From Auriscalpium vulgare (lineage: Eukaryota; Basidiomycota; Agaricomycetes; Russulales; Auriscalpiaceae): a DNA stretch of 64,000 nt. The position numbers and the translations under genes were made by a program. A model generated the notes under the pieces. That model worked only from the letters and a program-made list of their open reading frames with translations. It searched no databases and was not told the origin of the DNA. Positions 57,535 to 64,000 of the stretch are shown in pieces. Numbering within the stretch: position 1 is the first letter of the stretch; every line of letters starts with the position of its first letter. The stretch spans positions 496,001-560,000 of the forward strand of contig JAHBBC010000003.1 of the NCBI GenBank assembly GCA_019915015.1. Reading direction: 5' to 3'.

Positions 57535-58862
57535 ATGTACAGCGATGCAGCTAGCGGTACGATCTTCATGCCACCACCCACAGTCACTCACCCACTCACC
57601 CTTCCCCAGAGGCCCCGCTCTACCTCGTGCCCAACAGCGAGGGCACCGGCAAGCGCCTCGTGCGCCGCCCACACCCGCCGCCCACGAGCGCGCCCATGCC
57701 GGACGACTTTGACGCGCTGACCGTCACCCGCGCGACGACGTACCTCGACGCCGGCGACACCCAGCTCGGGCTCGACATCGACTACGACGCCCTCACCGTC
57801 GAGCCTGCCTACGTCAACCAGCCGCCCGCCCCGCCGCCCGCGCCGAAGCTCCACACCAGCACGAGCTCGAACCCCAATTTCCACGCCAACTCCCACCGCA
57901 ACTCGACGTCTGGCCCCGTGCCGGATCGGATCGCCCGCCGCCGCACTGGCAGCCCGACGCGCAGCCTTGGCGGCGTCGCCGCGGGGCCCAGCCGCGCGCT
58001 CGCCCAGCACCTCCCGCCCTCCCTCGGCAAGAGCAAGGCGAACAGTGTTGCGGGCGAGCGCCCGCGCATGCCCTCCGGCACCACCACCGCATCGCCCGCG
58101 AAGAAGCCCCTGCGCCCCGTCGCGGGCGCGGTCGGCAAGGGAGCAGCCGCGGGACGCGGCGACCTCGTGCAGCAGAAGGTGCTCGAGGACGGGCCGGAGC
58201 GCACGATCTCGGTGTGGCGCGAGGGCGTCGCGAAGAGCATCAGCGAGGTCGACGAAGACGACACGAAGACCGAGCTCACGGTGGACAGCCATGTGGGGCG
58301 GCGGCGCGTGAGTGTGGATGGGCGGCGGCGCGTGGAGAATGCGCTCGGGCTCGGGGCGGGGAGCGTCAAAGGGAAGGACCGCGAGCGCGCGGGGCAGCGC
58401 TCGGTCGATCTCACAGATGTGCGTTGCTTGCTGGTGTTTCTGATCGCCATGCGGGAGGCTGATTGCTGCAGCTCACGTATCTGCAGGGCCCGCGCTCGCC
58501 GCTGCAGCGCAGCTTTTCGGGACCATCGTCCCCGCCGCAGACGAACGCGTCGCGCATCACGCCCGCCCTCCCCGCAAAAGCCTGGCATTAATGGCAAGGC
58601 TCCAAACGCCAATGCTGCCGCTGCGGCCTCCCCGCCTGAGCTCTCGCGTGCTGTTGAGTCCGTGCTGGCGTCGTGCCAGCCGTCGCTGCTGCACATCGCT
58701 CCCGTGCTCGAGGAGCTCGGCGTGCGGCGCAACGAGCACCTGCACGCGCTTGCGCGCATGAGCGATGAGACGCGCGACCGCGAGGTCAAAGAGGAGGCCC
58801 TGCGAAAGGGTGTCACTGTCGTCGAGTGGGCGATTCTGATCGACAAGCTGCAGAGCTTGTGA
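57535..58862 (+). CDS. Conserved low-complexity protein with helical C-terminus
   Basis: Start ATG 57535 (MYSDAAS); a 54-bp intron then gives EAPLYLVPNSEGTGKRLVRR. The frame continues through a Pro/Ala/Ser-rich region to the stop at 58862. A motif MPDDFDALTVTRATTYLD is followed by a second DYDALTVEPAYV. The last 75 residues form a conserved-looking helical block with SVLASCQPSLLHIAPVLEEL and VVEWAILIDKLQSL. Between 58419 and 58620 the long frame may be interrupted by an intron with donor GTGCGT; I could not find a splice pattern that both removes it and restores the frame, so that part is uncertain. Function unknown; no catalytic motif. Confidence 0.65.
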
Positions 58863-59022
58863 TGGATATATCTACTGCTATTTGGTTGTGTGCGCATATT
58901 GCTACATTGTAGGTATGTTGAATACCCTTGCATGGAATACATTGACTGGATCTGCAGACTCGTTGTTGGAAAGCCTTTCTTCTCGTTGACGAACCCGGAA
59001 CCCCGTTGAGCCACCAAGGTTT

Positions 59023-60238
59023 CTACGCCTTCTTCTTCGCCCAGCAGAAGTAGAGGGGCTGGTCGAAGCTCCAACCGGGCATGCCCACTTCCTGTGCGCG
59101 CTTTTGCTGCAGCTCGGCTGTGTATCCGTGCAGGACCATCTCAGGTGTGGGCGGACTGGCCGCGAGAAAGACCGATTGTATGACCCACGGAGCGTCTCGC
59201 TGATGATCTTCACCTTCGGGTCCACTAGGTAGACACTGTCAGTACTCCGCTACCCACGCACAACGAGAGATACCCACAGTCGGCGTCAGCGGGGGGATTC
59301 AGCGGCGCGACGACCTTGTGCACATGCACCTCGCTGAACAGCGCCCGACGCGTTCAGGCGCGCCTCCAGCTCGGCCGCGAATCCCGGGTTCTGCCCAACG
59401 GACTTCCAGAGGCTGCACATGGCGGTGTAGGCTGCACGGATGCCGGGCACTTCGCCCTGCACGTCCGCGTGCTGCGCGATGTCCTCGACCAGCAGCCAGC
59501 CACCGGGCTTGATGAGCTCGATGATGCGCTGCAGCGGCTGCTCAGGATGGGGGAGCTGACCGGGTGGTTCGTCAGAAAATGACGCTGGAGGGCGAGGAGG
59601 TGCACACATGGACAAGTACGAAGCGCGTGTGCACGACATCGAAGGACTCTTTGTCGAACGGAAAGGGCTCGAGGATGTTGAGCTGGCGGAAGCTCACGTT
59701 CGGAGGAAGGGGTCTAAGTGACGTGAGGATCGGACGCCATTGTAGGGAGCAGTAGGAGACGCACCGGTTTGGGAGAGGGCTCAAGTCCGTCGCGAGCACC
59801 TCTGCTGTTGGGTGGATCGTCGCCGCCTCGATTGCCTGACACAACACAAACATCTTCTATTCTGAGCTACAATTACTTGAATGTTGAGCCACTCACCAGT
59901 AGCCAGACCCAGCGCTAGAGAAAGAACATGAGAATGTCATCTGGGAAACTATGGACTGAACTTGCGCACCCGAGATCGAGGATCTTCTGGGGATTCTCCA
60001 GCGGCGCAAGGCTCAAACTGCCATCGAGGTACTTGCTGAGTCCTATGTTCAGTCCATCGAGCCTGCAAGTATTGTTCGTTGTAAGCTATGTGGAAGGAAG
60101 AAGGGCCCTTCACTGCACCTCTCGAATTCGTTGTCGTCGTTCTGGCGCCCTCTGTCAGAGACGCGCGCGAGCAGCAGCAGCGGGCAGACTCACAGCCTTG
60201 TGCCAATACGTGCTCTGAGTGTCAGCGTCGGTGGCCAT
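59023..60238 (-). CDS. SAM-dependent methyltransferase, reading frame apparently broken
   Basis: Start ATG 60238 (MATDADTQSTYWHK), end WAKKKA and stop at 59023. Joined exons give ILDLGAGSGYWAIEAA (SAM motif I), EVLATDLSPLP (acidic loop), FRQLNILEPFPF, FDVVHTRFVLVH and LIKPGGWLLVED, all normal for the fungal LaeA/UbiE-like class. After LEARLNASGA one extra base near 59341 puts FSEVHVHKVVAPL out of frame. After SETLRGS near 59180 a base is lacking before IQSVFLAASPPTPEM. No GT..AG intron repairs either site. Either the gene is decayed or the assembly has two errors here. A third mismatch may exist at the first exon joint. If intact it would methylate a small molecule. Confidence 0.7.
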
Positions 60239-60527
60239 TGCAGTGTGGAGTCACTGCGAGATCGTGGCGGTTATAAGGGTTCGTTCATTCGGCGATAATC
60301 GGAGCCGAGGCATGCATGCTAATCTGAGATATATGTCCCGATCTAAAGTCGCCGGCCGAAAGACGCGCTGACTAAGTGGATCCACATCTGCTCGCGCTCG
60401 CTGACGCAGCGCATAGCCTGAGATGAACACACGCGCGCACATTGAAGTCATATCACTAAGCACAAGACATGCCTTTCATTGATACATATATAATACAGCG
60501 CGAAACTCGACTTCACACAATCTCCCA

Positions 60528-61804
60528 ATGGCTCCAGTCACACAGCTCGCAGCGACGATAACCGCCGATGGATCTATAGCGGTGAAGCAGGTCGCCGTTC
60601 CAAAGCCCGGAACTGGCGAGGTGCTCGTCAAGGTCGTCGCGGGGGCGCAGAATCCCACTGATTGTAGGCTTGCACTCGGGCCCCTCCTTGCCTTGCTAAC
60701 AGAGCCGTAGGGAAGACAGCAGCGAGGGGTGCCTCGCGCGAAGGTGTGATTGCAGGCAACGACTTCGCCGGAGTCGTTGAGGAGATCGGGCCCGACGTCC
60801 CAGACGGGCTGAGGACAGTCGGCGAACATGTCGCGGGCTTTGTGCGCGGAAGTGCGTTGCCTGGCTCCTGCAGACCACATATGCTGACCATTTTCCCTGC
60901 CGCCAGACCTAGGCCCAAACGGCGCGTTTGCGGAGTTCCTCGTCGCCAGCGCAGAATTTGGAATCGTGCACGTCCCCGACAGCTGGTCCCTCGAGGACGC
61001 CGCCCAGCTCGGCGTCGCGCCATTGACTGCCATACAGACGCTCTACCAGTCGCACAGTTTCCCGCTTCCTGGCACGTCGGCGGCCGGCACGCCGGTCCTC
61101 GTCTCGGGCGGCTCTTCGTCCGTCGGGCAGTGGGTCGTACAGATCGCGAAGCTCTCCGGGCTCTACGTCATCGCCACCGCATCCGCGAAGAACCTGGAGC
61201 TGGTCAAGAGCCTCGGCGCTGACGAGGTGTACGACTACCACGACGCAGACGTCACACAGAAAATTGCGAAGGCAGCGGCGGCGAAGGGCGGAGTGAGGCA
61301 TGTTGTGGACACGATCTCGGAGGGCCCGACGCCGAAGCTTGCGTTTGACGTGCTAGGCGAAGAGGGCGGCGTCATTGCCGCGATACTTCCTTACCCGGCG
61401 CCCCCGCCGAAGGAGAACATCAAGGTCGTCAATAGCGCGGCGTTCACACTCCTTGGAAAGGTGCGTCCGTACTCTGCTTCTATGTTAGCCCAGGAGTATT
61501 GACCCGGTGATACAGGACTTCGACTTCCCTTTCAAGTTTATTGCCACACCTGAAGTCAAGGATCGTATCCGAGGCTACGTCAAGGTCCTCGAGAGCATCA
61601 TCGCCTCCGGGAAGGTGAAGCCGAACCCAACGCTTGTGTTCCCCAAGGGCTTGGCCAGCGTTGCCGATGGATTCGAGTATATGAAGGCTGGAAAGGTGCG
61701 GTGCATCATGGCTGGTCCTGCTAAGCCCTAAACGTTCGCTCATGGTGACACAGGTGAGCGCGCAGAAGATCACCTACCGCATCTCCGATACGCCGAGGGC
61801 GTGA
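60528..61804 (+). CDS. Medium-chain dehydrogenase/reductase, zinc-less enoyl-reductase type
   Basis: Start ATG 60528 (MAPVTQLAAT), stop 61804, four introns. An N-terminal GroES-like fold holds VPKPGTGEVLVKV, NPTDWKTAARG and GNDFAGVVEEIG. The Rossmann domain has VLVSGGSSSVGQWVVQIAKL, then LVKSLGADEVYDYHDADV. The C-terminal end KITYRISDTPRA is typical. No Cys-rich structural zinc loop is visible. The protein resembles stand-alone trans-acting enoyl reductases and toxD-like proteins of fungi. NADPH-dependent reduction of a double bond or ketone is expected. Partner unknown; the PKS in this window is non-reducing and 44 kb away, so no link is claimed. Divergent from the methyltransferase across 289 bp. 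Confidence 0.9.
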
Positions 61805-61911
61805 AAGAAGTAACGAGAGACACTCGAGAGACACAACTTGTAAAATTAGGAGAGACGTAAGGAGAGACGTACAAAGCGTTCGAGGTCTGAACATGGAAAT
61901 ATAAGCCGCAC

Positions 61912-63105
61912 CTAAAGACTGCTGGAGCCCGCCTGGTCATACGATGGCGGGGCATTCAGGTCCTTTCCCACATGCCCATCCAGGCGCCACTCAGAGCTAT
62001 TACCGTCCTTCCACGCGAACCGCGCGGTCCCAAAGTTCACCTCTAGGTCATTGGCGCCATCAACACCGATAACCGCATACACCTCGTACTTCTCGCGCGG
62101 CACGTATAGACCTTTGAAAGCAGCGTCGAGCCGCACGCCATTGTGCGTGAAGAAGAGCTGCCAGGTTGCAAAGTCGTAACCGCAGCCGATGGTGTGGCCC
62201 GCGCGGATTGGCGGCATGCGGTATTCCTGCCCGCCGTCAGGGTTCTCGAAGAACTTGCGGCAGTCGTCGAGGTGCAGGCCCGCGCTCTGGCGGTTCCATC
62301 CGGGCAGGCGGAACTCAGGGTAAGGCTTGCACGCCGTTCCTGTTCATACGTGAATGTGAGTGCAGCGATGCATGGCGGGAAAGAAGAACGACCAACCGAT
62401 CGCGATGACCCCTTTCATTTCCTTGACCGTAATCTCATAATACACGCCCTTCCTCCTCCTCCCCTTCGTATCAAACTCGGCCGCACCTGTCATAAACGGG
62501 AGCGTGCTGAACAGACTCAAGTCCGTACACTCCGCCCTCGAGCGCACGCGCCACTTGCCCATGCTGCCCATCGAGCCGTCCGAGCCGCCCCACCCCAGGT
62601 TGCCCTTTGCCGCCTTCACGTCGCTCGTGATCTTCACCCATTCCTGGTGCTGGCGGTGCGCGGGCCACGCGACACCCCAAGCACCGCACCCCTCCGCCTC
62701 GACGCGCTCGATGGCGTCCGCAGACAACGGATGCGCCGGCGCGAGGGGAGACTCCTCGCAGAACTCCTCGCCGCGCCGGAAGGACGAGTCAGACGCCTCG
62801 TTGTGCAGCCCGAGTGTGTGCGAGCGCTCAGGGGCTGCCTGCCAAGTGGGCGGGGCGAAGGCCGGGGGCGCAGGGGGCGGACCGGGCGGTGGCCCAGGAG
62901 GGGGGCCGACTTCGCGGTAGGCGGGGAGAGCATCGTCCGTGGATTCGGCAGTGTTTGGCTGTGGCGCGGGTGAGCGAGGGGGAGGCGGAGGGCCGGGCGG
63001 AGGAGCATAGCTCGGTCGCCGTTGCTCTGGAGGAGGGCCTGGTGGCGGCTGATAGCGAGGTTGCTCTGACTTGCGGTTGAAGCGGGCAGATAGCCAGGAC
63101 GACAT
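61912..63105 (-). CDS. SPRY-domain protein with Pro-rich N-terminus and PPxY end
   Basis: Start ATG 63105 (MSSWLSARFNRK), one intron near 62290-62395, stop 61912. Residues 15-90 are dominated by PPPGPPP repeats. The SPRY fold follows, with VYYEITVKEMKGVIAIG, FRLPGWNRQSAGLHLDD, GHTIGCGYDFATWQLFFTHNG and YAVIGVDGANDLEVNFG. The C-terminus is NAPPSYDQAGSSSL, with a PPxY motif. Yeast Ssh4 and Ear1 combine SPRY and PPxY and recruit the Rsp5 ligase to endosomal cargo; this protein lacks their transmembrane helix. An adaptor role is therefore an inference. Confidence 0.85.
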
Positions 63106-63599
63106 CGTGGGTGAGATTCAAGGACGGAATGAGGGCGGTGTCTGCGCCCCTGGTTGTTTATAGTCGTCAGATAGAACAAGGCGGTGTATGTGGCCCCTTC
63201 ATTGAGTGTAGGCTGTACACGCCCGCGCACGTCCAACACAAATGTTCTGTGTGGTTTCAACGCTACTTGTCCGGTCTCTGCCCAGCAGCCGCACCCCAGT
63301 GCAGGCTCCTCAGGCTCGGGGACTGCGCCAGGTACAGCACCACGTACGTCAAAGCACCTGCAAGCTGTCGTGGTACTGACAGCGAACGATCATATGCATC
63401 CGTCCCTCTGGAATATCAGAGCCTCTTCACTCATAGAAATGACATCGCAGTAATGGCCTTAAAATTTCTTTTCGGAGCCGCTTGTGGCTAGCGGCGCGTT
63501 TGTACGTCAGATTGCAGAGACAGAATATCGTATGAAACGATGAAGTACCGATTCGCAGCACAAACGTACCCTACACGAGCTCGAATCGCCCATCCGAGG
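63106..63599. promoter_or_regulatory. Intergenic, promoter of the SPRY gene
   Basis: About 490 bp between the SPRY start and the stop of the edge gene, both on the minus strand. No coding signal. Confidence 0.45.
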
Positions 63600-64000
63600 T
63601 CACCCTCGGGCCTTGCGGCCAGTCCTTGTCACAAAGACGCTTGAGCGGCCGCCCGAGCTCTCGCCTATCATCCACCCACGTTCCTTCACCTCGGGGGCCA
63701 GCAACCCCCACGCAGCTGCCTGGTCTTCGGCCTCGAAAGTAAGGTCCCCGAGCGCGGGCAGGAACGTGTCCCGCCGCCCCTGCGCCAGGCACACGTCCTC
63801 CGCTGTCAAGAACTGCAGAAGCGCCTCCACGGTCGCGCCCCGCGTGCATATCGTCCGGACGCAGCGCATCGTCTTCAAAATCCTCCACCAGGGCGCGTCG
63901 AGCCACGCCATGTCCCGCGAGAAGTCCGCCAAGACGAGCTGCTCGACTGCATCCCACGATATTGCGTCCCATGCCAGCCGCGCGATGTCGGGCATGTCGC
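63600..64000 (-). CDS. C-terminal part of an unknown protein, cut by the right edge
   Basis: A minus-strand frame with its stop at 63600 is open to the right edge over about 133 codons. The sequence has several Trp residues (ARLAWDAISWD, WLDAPWWRILK) and LTAEDVCLA, and it reads like the C-terminal end of the long LRR/F-box-type hypothetical proteins common in Agaricomycetes. No motif allows a name. The start lies beyond the window. Confidence 0.6.
   Translation of the reverse strand, partial: DMPDIARLAWDAISWDAVEQLVLADFSRDMAWLDAPWWRILKTMRCVRTICTRGATVEALLQFLTAEDVCLAQGRRDTFLPALGDLTFEAEDQAAAWGLLAPEVKERGWMIGESSGGRSSVFVTRTGRKARG

Noticed and set aside
57809..59074. 421-codon minus-strand frame, Arg/Ser/Ala-rich
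   Set aside because: Mirror of the low-complexity coding region of the plus-strand gene at 57535-58862; composition explains it.
60528..61804. MDR reductase as trans-acting enoyl reductase of the PKS
   Set aside because: The PKS is non-reducing and 44 kb away with many housekeeping genes between them, so a partnership is not supported.

Overview
The window looks like nuclear DNA of a filamentous basidiomycete, most likely an Agaricomycete of the polypore type. The genes are GC-rich and cut by many roughly 50-bp GT..AG introns. The gene content points the same way: a thioesterase-type non-reducing polyketide synthase, an adenylation-thiolation-reductase (A-T-R) enzyme, a QDE-1-type RNA-dependent RNA polymerase, a Hos3-type deacetylase and an aspartic protease with a GPI-like tail. 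The order-level placement is an inference. I read about 27 protein genes and found no tRNA, rRNA, CRISPR array, transposon or virus.

Left part (403-16901): a compact secondary-metabolism cluster. An NRPS-like carboxylate reductase (A-T-R, minus strand) is divergent, across an 857-bp promoter, from a phenol-hydroxylase-type FAD monooxygenase. A short-chain dehydrogenase and then an eight-exon non-reducing PKS (SAT-KS-AT-PT-ACP-ACP-TE, 2124 aa) follow on the plus strand. The reading that fits best is that the PKS makes and releases an orsellinic-acid-type aromatic acid. The A-T-R enzyme would reduce it to an aldehyde, and the monooxygenase and dehydrogenase would tailor it. All four genes have a TATA box, and those of the monooxygenase and PKS share an identical 11-bp core. 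The SAT active-site Cys is replaced by Ser.

Middle part (17264-35801): mostly housekeeping and cell biology. It holds a coiled-coil protein, a Pex23/24/30-like dysferlin-domain peroxin, an RNA-silencing RdRP, a probable DUF5745-type protein, a small Ser-rich protein with a hydrophobic tail, a secreted aspartic protease, tRNA-splicing endonuclease subunit Sen54 and an NAPE-PLD-like metallo-hydrolase.

Right part (36072-64000): a 2OG-Fe(II) oxygenase, an aldo-keto reductase, a peroxisomal (C-terminal SRL) acyl-CoA synthetase, a WSS1/WLM metalloprotease, a Hos3-like histone deacetylase, a multi-pass membrane protein, a protein kinase with a DYS motif, mitochondrial FAD glycerol-3-phosphate dehydrogenase, and a single-pass protein with two PPxY motifs. 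Then come histone H3 with a two-residue insertion after K27, a conserved low-complexity protein, a methyltransferase whose frame is broken at least twice, an MDR reductase, a SPRY protein with a C-terminal PPxY motif, and a partial gene at the right edge. A second partial gene may lie at the left edge.

Gene boundaries come from matching conserved protein blocks across splice sites by eye. Start and stop positions are mostly firm. Internal exon borders are firm for the PKS, monooxygenase, SDR, NRPS-like gene, RdRP and H3, and less so elsewhere.
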